Part shown: in pieces, positions 1 to 6,411 of the stretch | Position numbering within the stretch: position 1 is the stretch's first letter | Layout: every line of letters begins with the position of its first letter | Assembly: GCA_036454645.1 (NCBI GenBank) | Contig: JAZHSQ010000045.1 | Span: forward strand, 1-16,457 | Direction: 5' to 3' | Source of the DNA: Olsenella_K sp036454645 | GTDB taxonomy: Bacteria > Actinomycetota > Coriobacteriia > Coriobacteriales > Atopobiaceae | Length of the DNA: 16,457 bases | Notes under the pieces: generated by a model | Told to the model about the DNA's origin: nothing | The model's input: only the letters and a program-made list of their open reading frames with translations | Database searches by the model: none | Position numbers and translations under genes: made by a program

Positions 1-93
1 GGCTTGGGGGCGGCGCCCGCCGTCCATGGGGACGGCGGGCGCCTCGTTCTCGTCCGTCTCTACGATGCCGGCATCCGCACGAGGATCAAGTGA
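1..93 (+). CDS. Possible 3' end of an unrecognised gene (partial)
   Basis: Reading from the first base gives 30 codons and then TGA at 91-93. The tail reads RLVLVRLYDAGIRTRIK, which looks like a beta-strand-rich protein end rather than a shadow, and third positions are mostly G or C. It would converge on the dehydrogenase gene with a 46-bp gap, a normal spacing. The start lies outside the window and no family is recognised. Against it, the reading crosses a perfect 14-bp inverted repeat that might instead mark non-coding DNA. The call rests only on frame, composition and context. Confidence 0.35.
   Translation, partial: GLGAAPAVHGDGGRLVLVRLYDAGIRTRIK
12..43. repeat. Perfect 14-bp inverted repeat (hairpin)
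   Basis: The arm GGCGCCCGCCGTCC at 12-25 is exactly complementary to GGACGGCGGGCGCC at 30-43, with a 4-base loop ATGG. It is the strongest compact hairpin in the window. Neither side carries a run of T, so a classical intrinsic terminator is not shown. It falls inside the possible reading frame ending at 93. It may be a terminator, a REP-like repeat, or a structured coding segment. Confidence 0.6.
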
Positions 94-109
94 GCCTGCG
101 CGGGTGCCG

Positions 110-135
110 GTCGGGGCTCATGCGGCCCTGCCGAC
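110..135. terminator. Weak hairpin between convergent genes
   Basis: GTCGG at 110-114 pairs with CCGAC at 131-135, and GGC at 115-117 can pair with GCC at 125-127. It lies just past the dehydrogenase stop and after the putative stop at 93, where a bidirectional terminator would be expected. There is no T tract, so the call is tentative. Confidence 0.25.
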
Positions 136-139
136 GCGA

Positions 140-1084
140 CTACTTCTTGCCGTAGTCGTAGAAGCCCTTGCCTGCGTTGAGGCCGAGCTCGCCCTTGTCG
201 ATCTTCTCCTTGAGCTTGTTGGCCACGCGGTACTGCACCGTGGAGGGGTCCTTGGCGCGCGGGTCCATGATGCCGATGTTGTAGGCGGTCGTGAGGCCGA
301 CGATGTCAAGGATGCGGAACGGGCCCGCGGGGGCGCCGGTGCCCAGCGTCCAGGCGCGGTCGATGTCCACGGGGTCGGCGACCTCGTTGGCCCACAGCGC
401 CTCGGCGGAGCTCAGGAACGGGACGAGCATGGAGTTGAGCAGGTAGCCCGGCTGCTCCTTGTTGACGCGCAGCGGAATCATGCGGATGGAGTTCGCGAAG
501 GCGATCGTGGTCTCGAAGGTCTCGTCGCTCGTGCCGGCGTGGCGCATGACCTCGGCCGTGGGGTGCGACCAGATCTCGTTGGCGAAGTGCAGGGCGCCGT
601 ACTTGGCCGGACGGCCCGTGGCCTCGGCGAACTGGGACGGCAGCAGCGTGGAGGAGTTGGTGACGACGAGGGTCTTCTCCGGCAGGTGCTTGGCGAGCTC
701 CTCGTAGAAGGCGGTCTTCTGCTCGACGTTCTCCGCCACCGCCTCGATCACGAAGTCGGCGTCGCCGAAGGCCTCGTCCCAGTCGGTCGTGAGCTTGAGG
801 TTCTGGTAGGCCGCCTCGACCTTGGCCTTGGCCGCCTCGCAGCTCTCCGGGGTGACGTCCTGCTGGGCCATGAGGCCGTAGGCGTAGGCCCTCGGGTCGG
901 TCTTCATGGCGTCGAGCGTCTTGAGGTAGGTCTCGCGCAGGTAGTCGATCTTGGGCTTGCAGCGGCCGACGGAGCCCTCGCTGCGCAGCCAGATGGTCAC
1001 GTTGTACCCGCTGTACGCGCTCTGGAACGCGATCTGGCTGCCCAGCACGCCGCCACCCGCCACGGTTACGTTCTTGATTTCCAT
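140..1084 (-). CDS. 3-hydroxyacyl-CoA dehydrogenase (3-hydroxybutyryl-CoA dehydrogenase type)
   Basis: This 314-residue soluble protein should catalyse NAD(P)-dependent interconversion of 3-hydroxyacyl-CoA and 3-oxoacyl-CoA in fatty-acid or butyrate-type metabolism. The Rossmann fold starts at residue 5, with a GxGxxG motif at 10-15 (GGGVLG). TNSSTLLPSQ at 142-151 is the substrate-side strand. H166 and E178 are 12 residues apart, the spacing of the family's catalytic His-Glu pair, but the usual HFFNP is HFANE here. GAPAGPFRILDIVGL near 250-264 marks the C-terminal dimerisation domain. The family is usually about 280-290 residues. ATG at 1084 is chosen because AAAGGAGG lies 4 bases upstream; a longer frame reaching 1132 has no such support. 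No thiolase or crotonase gene is adjacent, so the pathway is not fixed. The closing hairpin, if any, is weak. Confidence 0.92.
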   Translation of the reverse strand: MEIKNVTVAGGGVLGSQIAFQSAYSGYNVTIWLRSEGSVGRCKPKIDYLRETYLKTLDAMKTDPRAYAYGLMAQQDVTPESCEAAKAKVEAAYQNLKLTTDWDEAFGDADFVIEAVAENVEQKTAFYEELAKHLPEKTLVVTNSSTLLPSQFAEATGRPAKYGALHFANEIWSHPTAEVMRHAGTSDETFETTIAFANSIRMIPLRVNKEQPGYLLNSMLVPFLSSAEALWANEVADPVDIDRAWTLGTGAPAGPFRILDIVGLTTAYNIGIMDPRAKDPSTVQYRVANKLKEKIDKGELGLNAGKGFYDYGKK

Positions 1085-1454
1085 GATGCCTCCTTTGGGA
1101 CCTCGTCCCGTCGTGGTCGTTACACTTGGCACGATACCCGCGGCATGGAGGCGGCTTTCAGCCGAGCGCGCGGAGCGGTCGGGAAACGCCCGCAGGCGTA
1201 GCAGATGCGCCTACGCGTGCCCTGTGGCGAGCGAGGCGACGAGCAGCGCGGCGAGGGCCGCGTCGATGGCGAGCTTGACCGTGCGCTTGCGGCTGTCCAA
1301 GGGGACCTCCATCCTCCGGGTTATTCGACCAGAGAATGTTAGCCTAAGAAAACTAATGGCACGATCTGATGGCCGCAGACCTCGGCTATCCTTGGGAAGC
1401 GCCACAAGCTGAAAGGAATCAGAAGGCTCCCCTCGCGATCGGAAGGGCTACCGC
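1085..1454. other. Divergent intergenic region between dehydrogenase and alkylation-repair gene
   Basis: This 370-base gap separates two divergently transcribed genes. It contains the dehydrogenase ribosome site (about 1089-1096), a small hairpin CGGCT-TTC-AGCCG at 1152-1164, a dyad GCGTAG-N9-CTACGC at 1196-1216, and the short membrane-peptide frame at 1211-1312. The AT-richer stretch 1320-1360 probably holds promoter elements, but no convincing -35/-10 pair could be assigned. GGAAGG at 1441-1446 precedes the plus-strand ATG. Confidence 0.5.
1211..1312 (-). pseudogene. Short single-helix membrane peptide, possible DUF4405-like remnant
   Basis: From ATG at 1312 the frame gives 33 residues ending in a basic stretch (SRKRTVKLAID), one hydrophobic helix (AALAALLVASLATGHA) and TAG. 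Basic residues, then a helix ending in TGH, recall the first membrane segment of DUF4405-type cytochrome-b561-like proteins, which normally continue for more helices. Truncation here therefore suggests a remnant. GGAGG abuts the ATG, which is too close. TTG at 1300 has GGAGG at a workable distance and would give 29 residues. The dyad at 1196-1216 overlaps the stop. It may equally be a true small membrane peptide. Confidence 0.3.
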
Positions 1455-2159
1455 ATGGAATGGATCGAGTCACGGCTCCGGGAGCTCGCGGACGAGGACG
1501 ACGCCTACCGCACGTTCAACGCGCGCGTCGTCGCCACCGCGGACCCCGCGACGATGCTGGGAGTCCGCGTGCCCAGGCTGCGCAAGCTCGCTCGCGAGGT
1601 CGAGCGCTCGGGCGACGCCGACGCCTTCCTCGACGAGCTGCCCCACCGGCTCTTCGAGGAGTACCTCCTGCACGCCTTCGTCCTCGACGACGAGAGGGAC
1701 CTCGACGCGCTCCTGCGCCGGGTCGACGAGCTCGTCCCCCACGTCGACAACTGGTGCGTGTGCGACGCCCTCGCGCCGCGGGCGCTCAGGGGCGCGGACG
1801 AGGGCCTCCTCGTGGGGCTCGCCCGCCGCTACCTGGCGTCGGACCTCGAGTTCGGGCGGCGGTTCGGGGTGTCCGTCCTCATGCGCGACCTGCTGCCGGC
1901 GCACTTCTCGCCCGAGCAGCTGGAGTGGGCGGCCGCGGCCGACGACGGACGCTACTACGTGCGGATGATGGGCGCCTGGTACGTCGCCGAGGCCATCGTG
2001 ACGCAGGAGGACGCCGTCCTCGCGCTCCTCGCCGGCGGCGGGCTCTCGCCGGCCACGTCCAGGGCCGCGATACAGAAGGGGCTCGAGAGCAGGCGGGTCC
2101 CGGAGGGGACGAAGGGGCGGCTCAGGGAGCTGCGCAGGCAGGTGGCCCGTCGTTCGTGA
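1455..2159 (+). CDS. AlkD-like DNA alkylation repair protein (HEAT-repeat glycosylase family)
   Basis: This 234-residue cytoplasmic protein fits the usual length of the AlkC/AlkD HEAT-like repeat family, which excises N3- and N7-alkylated purines without base flipping. MLGVRVPRLRKLAREV (34-49) is the typical N-terminal motif. FEEYLLHAFVL (67-77), VDNWCVCDAL (97-106) and GRYYVRMMGAWYVAEA (165-180) are family hallmarks. W100 and D104 match the Trp and Asp of the AlkD active cleft. The C-terminus reads SRAAIQKGLES where AlkD itself has a third aromatic cleft residue, so this may be one of the paralogues with weak or altered glycosylase activity. The start is supported by GGAAGG upstream. It stands alone: 102 bases and probable terminator hairpins separate it from the MATE gene. 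Confidence 0.88.
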   Translation: MEWIESRLRELADEDDAYRTFNARVVATADPATMLGVRVPRLRKLAREVERSGDADAFLDELPHRLFEEYLLHAFVLDDERDLDALLRRVDELVPHVDNWCVCDALAPRALRGADEGLLVGLARRYLASDLEFGRRFGVSVLMRDLLPAHFSPEQLEWAAAADDGRYYVRMMGAWYVAEAIVTQEDAVLALLAGGGLSPATSRAAIQKGLESRRVPEGTKGRLRELRRQVARRS

Positions 2160-2166
2160 TGGGTCG

Positions 2167-2231
2167 GCGAGCGCTCGCGATGCCTCCGCAAGCGTATGTC
2201 CACTTTGAGGTGGCGAGCCCTCGGGGCGCGC
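2167..2231 (+). terminator. Palindrome and hairpin after the alkylation-repair gene
   Basis: GCGAGCGCTCGC at 2167-2178 is a perfect 12-bp palindrome starting 8 bases after the stop. A second stem pairs GCG-A-GCCC (2213-2220) with GGGC-G-CGC (2224-2231) around a TCG loop, with one A/G mismatch. Neither is followed by a T tract. They probably end or insulate the upstream transcript, but this is inferred from position. Confidence 0.35.
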
Positions 2232-2261
2232 TCCGGGACTGTGGGGTATTACGATTGCCCC

Positions 2262-3683
2262 ATGGACATTCAGGAAGACCAGGGCATTCAGAAGGACCAG
2301 AAGGACAAGGCGGCGGAGAAGTTCCGGCAGATGACCGAGGAGCCCATCAGGCCCCTGATTCTCACGCTGGCCGCCCCCTCCATCGCGTCCAACCTCGTGA
2401 CCAGCCTCTACAACCTGTGCGACACCTTCTTCGTGGGGTCTCTGGGCACCTCGGCCGAGGGCGCCATCGGCATCTCCTTCGTCGTCATGACCGCCATCCA
2501 GGCGGTGGGCTTCGGCATGGGCCAGGGCACCGGCAACGCCATATCGCGCTACCTCGGCGCCAGGCAGCGTGACCGAGCCTGCGTGATGGCCACCAACGGC
2601 CTCGCGTGGACGCTCGCACTCGGCGCCCTCATCGCGGTTGTGGGCAACCTCCTCATCGAGCCCATCTGCCTCCTGGCGGGCTCCACCGAGACCATCCTCC
2701 CCTACGCCAAGACCTTCGTGGGCATCATCCTTCTCGGCGCCCCCTTCATGTGCAGCTCGCTGATGCTCAACATGCAGCTGCGCTTCGAGGGGGAGGCGCT
2801 CCACTCCATGATCGCGATCGTCACGGGCGCTCTGCTCAACATCGCGCTCGAGCCGCTCCTGATCTATGGTGCCGGCCTGGGCATCGCGGGCAGCGCCATC
2901 GCGACGGTCATCTGCCAGTTCGTCAGCTTCAGCATCCTCGTCTGGCAGATCCAGCGCGTGGGGATCACGCCCCTCTCGCCCAGGTGGCTGAGAAGGCCGA
3001 CGCGCGCCGCGCTGAGGACGATCGTGAACGGCGGCCTCCCCTCCTTCGTGCGCCAGTGCATGCTCGGCGTCGCCACGACGCTGCTCAACGCGGCCGCGCG
3101 CCCGTTCGGCGACGCCGCCATCGCCGCCCTCGCCGTGGTCCAGCGCATCGCGGGCATCGGCAACTACGTGCAGATCGGCATCGGCCAGGGGTTCCAGCCG
3201 GTCGTGGGCTACAACTACGGCGCCAGGATCTTCGGCCGCATCCGCGAGGGCTACCGCTTCTCGGTGGGCACGGCCTTCGTCGCCGTGGCGCTGATGGGCG
3301 TCTTCTCGTTCGCCTTCGCACCCCAGCTCGTCGGCCTCTTCTCCAGCGACCCCGAGGTCATAGCGATTGGCACGCTCGCCCTGCGGGTCGAGAGCATCAC
3401 GCTCCCGATCACGGGCACCGCGATGATCACCAACTTCCTGCTCCAGACGATGGGGCGCATGTGGCGCGCCACCGTCCTCGGCGCCTGCCGGCTCGGCCTC
3501 GTGCTCGGCCCCGTCGTGCTCGTGCTGCCGCCGGTGCTCGGCCTGCTCGGGGTGCAGCTCGCCCAGCCGGTGACCGACGTCATCACCTTCCTGGTGGCGC
3601 TCCCCATGGCGGCCTCGGCCATGCGAGAGCTCTCCGAGGGGGAACGGCGGGGCCGCACGGAGGGCGAGCGCGAGGACCGCTGA
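2262..3683 (+). CDS. MATE family multidrug/solute efflux transporter
   Basis: This 473-residue inner-membrane protein should have 12 helices and export drugs or metabolites using a Na+ or H+ gradient. After a charged cytoplasmic N-terminus (1-23, Gln/Asp/Lys rich) comes the MATE opening MTEEPIRPLI, then SLYNLCDTFFVGSLG (48-62), the family's first-helix signature. GFGMGQGTGNAISRYLGA follows helix 2. The second half repeats the fold, with GGLPSFVRQ and QIGIGQGFQPVVGYNYGA matching the second MatE domain. Length is normal. ATG at 2262 is chosen because the acidic/basic leader is common before MTEEP, but the upstream ribosome site is weak (GTGGGG). ATG at 2331, the MTEEP methionine, is an alternative. 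Substrate cannot be predicted. It converges on the lipoprotein gene. Confidence 0.93.
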   Translation: MDIQEDQGIQKDQKDKAAEKFRQMTEEPIRPLILTLAAPSIASNLVTSLYNLCDTFFVGSLGTSAEGAIGISFVVMTAIQAVGFGMGQGTGNAISRYLGARQRDRACVMATNGLAWTLALGALIAVVGNLLIEPICLLAGSTETILPYAKTFVGIILLGAPFMCSSLMLNMQLRFEGEALHSMIAIVTGALLNIALEPLLIYGAGLGIAGSAIATVICQFVSFSILVWQIQRVGITPLSPRWLRRPTRAALRTIVNGGLPSFVRQCMLGVATTLLNAAARPFGDAAIAALAVVQRIAGIGNYVQIGIGQGFQPVVGYNYGARIFGRIREGYRFSVGTAFVAVALMGVFSFAFAPQLVGLFSSDPEVIAIGTLALRVESITLPITGTAMITNFLLQTMGRMWRATVLGACRLGLVLGPVVLVLPPVLGLLGVQLAQPVTDVITFLVALPMAASAMRELSEGERRGRTEGEREDR

Positions 3684-3718
3684 TTGCGACCCCCGCACTG
3701 CCCTCCCGCATGCGGCCC

Positions 3719-3734
3719 CGCAGGTTTGCCTGCG
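3719..3734. terminator. Hairpin between convergent MATE and lipoprotein genes
   Basis: CGCAGG at 3719-3724 pairs perfectly with CCTGCG at 3729-3734 around loop TTTG. It lies in the 66-base gap where both transcripts must end, so a bidirectional terminator is likely. The T run is absent, as is common in high-GC actinobacteria. Confidence 0.45.
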
Positions 3735-3749
3735 CCCTGCTGCAGGCGG

Positions 3750-4622
3750 CTACTGCGCGTTGGGCGAGTAGTAGTCTGACCCGATGTTGAAGCCCTGCAC
3801 CTCGACCTTCACCGAGTCGGCCGCGTCGACGATGCTCGGGTCGAGGTAGGCGTCGAACTTGACCGCCTCGCCAGCGCCCCAGGAGTTGGTGTTGGCGTAG
3901 GCCTCGCCGATCCGCGTTCCGCCGGCGTCGTAGACGCCGAGGATGAGCGAGACCATGCCGTAGTCGTTGTCCGTCGTGTTGGTCACGGTCGCCTCGTACT
4001 CGTAGTTCCCGTAGCCCGAGACGTCGACCTTCTCCCACGTGACGTCGGAGAAGAGCGCCTCCATCGCCTCGACCTGCGTCTGCTGCGGGCTCTTGACCGA
4101 CTCGTCGATGGAGTCCGCCTTGATGCCGGGGATGGAGACCTGGCCCCCGAGGGCCGACTGGTAGGAGACCTGCCCCGTGCAGCGCCCGTAGACGCCGAGG
4201 TACTGCCCCTCGACGACGTGGTTGCCCTGGATGATCTTGGGGTCGTAGGATACGTAGTAGACGTCCTGATACCCGTCGACGCTCGTGGCGACCCTGAGGT
4301 CGCACTCGCTGTCGCTCTTCTCGATCACCTGGATGACCTTGCCCTCGAAGTGGAGGGGGCGGTCCTTGTAGTCCTCCGGGCTCCGGGCCACCGTGGCGTA
4401 CTCGACGTCCTCGTAGTTCGCCGGATCGAACGGCTCCTCCTCCTTCTTCTGCGAGCACCCCGCGAGCGAGGCGACGACCATAACCGCCGCGGCGACGAGG
4501 GCGGTCGCGAGGGCGAGGCGGCCGGGGCGCCGTCTGTGCGTCCCCCCGCGACGCGAGGCGCGCTCCGGTGCGCGCACATTCTCCACCATCGGCGTCCCTG
4601 GCGAATCGAGGTTCCTGCTCAT
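3750..4622 (-). CDS. Putative surface lipoprotein with OB-fold-like and FxLYD domains
   Basis: This 290-residue protein has a long basic N-terminus (1-35), a hydrophobic stretch (36-52) and lipobox SLAGC with C56 as the likely lipidated residue. An acidic linker follows (KKEEEPFDPANYEDVEY). Residues about 75-172 (SPEDYKDRPLHFEGKVIQVI onward, with VSIPGIKAD at the end) resemble the small beta-barrel, OB-fold-like module seen in Gram-positive lipoproteins. Residues about 196-275 (YGNYEYEATVTNTTDNDYG, LILGVYDAGGTRIGEA) resemble the FxLYD beta-sandwich. It should sit on the outer face of the membrane; its function is unknown. ATG at 4622 has GGGGAGG 6 bases upstream. It diverges from the WYL regulator across 190 bases, suggesting shared control. 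Confidence 0.85.
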   Translation of the reverse strand: MSRNLDSPGTPMVENVRAPERASRRGGTHRRRPGRLALATALVAAAVMVVASLAGCSQKKEEEPFDPANYEDVEYATVARSPEDYKDRPLHFEGKVIQVIEKSDSECDLRVATSVDGYQDVYYVSYDPKIIQGNHVVEGQYLGVYGRCTGQVSYQSALGGQVSIPGIKADSIDESVKSPQQTQVEAMEALFSDVTWEKVDVSGYGNYEYEATVTNTTDNDYGMVSLILGVYDAGGTRIGEAYANTNSWGAGEAVKFDAYLDPSIVDAADSVKVEVQGFNIGSDYYSPNAQ

Positions 4623-4760
4623 GTTCTGCCTCCCCTTCTCCCGCCGCGGCCCCGTGCTGCGGCCCTTGTCGCACATCGTAGGGGGCGAGGGCCGCAAGCC
4701 TGTCCTACCGGACGTACAGTACCGTTTGTGGGTCATCACTTTCAGCAAGCCTTCAACTGT

Positions 4761-4786
4761 CTTACTCTGGTAAGGAAACCTTTACC
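4761..4786. promoter_or_regulatory. Dyads upstream of the WYL regulator
   Basis: CTTAC-TCTG-GTAAG (4761-4774) overlaps the imperfect palindrome GGTAAGGAAACCTTTACC (4769-4786), which ends 26 bases before the WYL gene start. In the divergent gap between WYL regulator and lipoprotein it is the best candidate operator. The assignment rests on symmetry and position only. Confidence 0.35.
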
Positions 4787-4812
4787 GAAGGCCCGCGAGG
4801 CGAGGAGGCCCT

Positions 4813-5814
4813 ATGCCCGGCAACGGATCGAGGTCGAAGCTCAAGATCCTCTACCTGCTCAGGATCTTCCAGGAGGAGACGGACGCGGAGCACGGCCTCA
4901 CGATGCCGCAGATCATCGACCGGCTCGCGGACTACGGGATCTCCGCGGAGCGCAAGAGCGTCTACTCCGACATCGCGGCGCTCAGGGAGTTCGACGTCGA
5001 CATCCGGACCTACGAGCGGCACCCCGTCGAGTACGCCCTCGCCCGCCCGGACTTCTCGCTCGGCGAGCTCATGCTGATGGTAGACGCAATCGAGTCGTGC
5101 CGGGCCATCACGGACCGGCAGGCGCAGCTGCTGGTCTGCAACATCAAGACGCTCGCCAACAACTTCGAGCAGGAGAAGCTCGACAGGCGCATCCACGTCG
5201 TGGGGAGGATCAAGTCGCGCAACGAGAGCGTCTTCGGGAGCATAGACACGATCCACGAGGCCATGCGGCTCAGGCGCCGGATCACGTACTCCTACTTCAG
5301 GCGCATGCCGGACGGGAGCCTGACGCCCACGCACGAGGGCCTGCCCTACGAGGTGACGCCGCTCGACGTGGTCTACGACGGGGGCTTCTACTACCTGACC
5401 GCCTGGGACCCCGGTCGCGGGCGCATCGCCGAGTTCCGGGTCGACCGCATCGGGGGCGCCCGGGTCACCGACGTGCCGGCGGACTCCAACGAGGCGATCC
5501 GCACCTACCGCTACGAGGAGAGCTCCTACGAGTCCTTCGGCCGGTTCAAGGGCGAGAAGTTCGTGGCGGCCCTGGCGGTCAGGTCGGACAAGACCGAGAT
5601 CATCACCGACCGCTTCGGCCAGGCGGTGCGCTTCGAGCCCCGCGGCGACGGCACCGTCCTCGCGCGGGTCAAGGTCTACAAGTCCGACCAGTTCTTCGGG
5701 TGGGTCGCCGGCATGGGCACGATGGTCGACATCGTGGGGCCGGACCGGCTCGTCAGGGAGTGGCGCGCGTTCCTGGGGAAGCTCCTCAAGCGGTCGGAGA
5801 CGGTCGTCCCATAG
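4813..5814 (+). CDS. WYL-domain transcriptional regulator
   Basis: This 333-residue cytoplasmic DNA-binding protein has a winged HTH at about 8-65 (KLKILYLLRIFQEETD, then ISAERKSVYSDIAALREF as the recognition region). A helical linker spans about 80-130. The WYL domain covers about 145-222, with TPLDVVYDGGFYYLTAWD carrying FYYL (192-195) where the motif is WYL, and RIAEFRVDRI as the second conserved strand. The WCX-like C-terminus is about 245-330. WYL domains are regarded as ligand sensors, reported to bind nucleotides or nucleic acids in some members. The length is typical. The start is set by CGAGGAGG 4 bases before ATG. It may control itself and the divergent lipoprotein; no CRISPR or restriction locus is nearby. 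Confidence 0.9.
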   Translation: MPGNGSRSKLKILYLLRIFQEETDAEHGLTMPQIIDRLADYGISAERKSVYSDIAALREFDVDIRTYERHPVEYALARPDFSLGELMLMVDAIESCRAITDRQAQLLVCNIKTLANNFEQEKLDRRIHVVGRIKSRNESVFGSIDTIHEAMRLRRRITYSYFRRMPDGSLTPTHEGLPYEVTPLDVVYDGGFYYLTAWDPGRGRIAEFRVDRIGGARVTDVPADSNEAIRTYRYEESSYESFGRFKGEKFVAALAVRSDKTEIITDRFGQAVRFEPRGDGTVLARVKVYKSDQFFGWVAGMGTMVDIVGPDRLVREWRAFLGKLLKRSETVVP

Positions 5815-5841
5815 CCTTCCCTGCCCTTCTCGCAGGGAGGG
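5815..5841 (+). terminator. Hairpin directly after the WYL gene stop
   Basis: CCTTCCCTGC at 5815-5824 pairs with GCAGGGAGGG at 5832-5841 (10 bp with one G-T pair, 7-base loop). It begins at the first base after the stop codon, as many actinobacterial terminators do. No T tract follows. Confidence 0.55.
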
Positions 5842-6021
5842 TGCGGCCTGCGCACGCTTGCCGACCTCTACGTGCTCACATGCCTGCGCGGGGAGTTCCA
5901 GGACGCGGTCGACCACGGGCGCGCCACGCGCGAGCTCGCGCGCATGGGCGCGGACGGCTGGCGCAGGACTGGCCGCCCCCGAGCGGGGGGTTGGCCCCTG
6001 GGGCGGGGGCGACCGCCCAGA
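5842..6021. other. Non-coding GC-rich stem-loops with a possible coding relic
   Basis: Between the WYL and azlD genes, frame 5845-5961 reads LADLYVLTCLRGEFQDAV and continues to ELARMGADGW. This is protein-like, but it has no good start or ribosome site and runs into low-complexity Arg/Gly/Pro. It could be the relic of a gene, and no family is recognised. From 5971 the DNA is a run of short stems: CCCCC-GAGC-GGGGG (5976-5989), GCCCC-T-GGGGC (5994-6004) and GGGCG-N8-CGCCC (6001-6018). No complete gene is supported here. Confidence 0.3.
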
Positions 6022-6093
6022 AAACTACGCACGGCTGCGTTCGCGACCTTCTCCGTACTGGTCTTTTGTCGGCGAGAAGAGCAGCCGTGCGTA
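6022..6093 (-). terminator. Long nested hairpin, likely azlCD terminator (or dispersed repeat)
   Basis: TACGCACGGCTGC (6026-6038) and GCAGCCGTGCGTA (6081-6093) form a perfect 13-bp inverted repeat separated by 42 bases. Inside, CTTCTC (6048-6053) and GAGAAG (6074-6079) form a second stem. On the minus strand the hairpin starts 9 bases after the azlD stop and is followed by GTTTTCT, giving a U run at the right place for intrinsic termination. The loop is unusually long for a terminator, so a MITE- or REP-like repeat is the main alternative. Confidence 0.55.
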
Positions 6094-6102
6094 ACCCGCG
6101 CC

Positions 6103-6411
6103 CTACGCCAGGAGCAGCTCGAGCACGAAGACCACGACGCAGGAGCCCGCGGCGACCTGCGGGAGGCTCGCGCCCATCCAGGCGGCGCCGATCCCCACGG
6201 CGAGCGCCGCGGCGCCTGCCAGCGGTGAGTCCGTTGCGGAGAGGATCGCCGGGAAGGTCATCACTGCCAGCGTGACGTAGGGCACGTAGAAGAGGAACGA
6301 CCTCAGGAAGCGGTTGGTGATGGGTCGGCAGATGAGCGTGAGCGGCAGGATCCTCGTGCCGAGGGTGACCGCGGACATGACCGCGATGTAGGCGAAGACG
6401 CTAGGCTGCAC
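6103..6411 (-). CDS. azlD: AzlD family branched-chain amino-acid export subunit
   Basis: This 102-residue membrane protein matches the usual size of AzlD, the small partner of AzlC in branched-chain amino-acid (and analogue) export. It has about four hydrophobic segments. MSAVTLGTRILPL near the N-terminus is the family signature, followed by LRSFLFYVPYVTLAVMTFPA and a final helix CVVVFVLELLLA. GTG at 6411 is chosen because GGGAGG lies 6 bases upstream and it keeps the first helix. It overlaps the end of azlC by 11 bases, implying translational coupling. A longer frame running upstream to 6642 is an artefact inside azlC. A hairpin with a U run follows the stop. Confidence 0.9.
   Translation of the reverse strand: MQPSVFAYIAVMSAVTLGTRILPLTLICRPITNRFLRSFLFYVPYVTLAVMTFPAILSATDSPLAGAAALAVGIGAAWMGASLPQVAAGSCVVVFVLELLLA

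Noticed and set aside
26..1201. 391-residue plus-strand open frame opposite the dehydrogenase
   Set aside because: Antisense to a well-defined enzyme and without family features.
1470..3698. 742-residue minus-strand open frame
   Set aside because: It lies antisense to the AlkD-like and MATE genes, both recognisable, and its product is low-complexity Arg/Glu/Gly/His; a GC-driven shadow.
4218..6275. 685-residue plus-strand open frame
   Set aside because: It overlaps the lipoprotein (antisense) and the WYL gene (other frame) and is rich in Arg, Ala, Gly and Pro with no domain.
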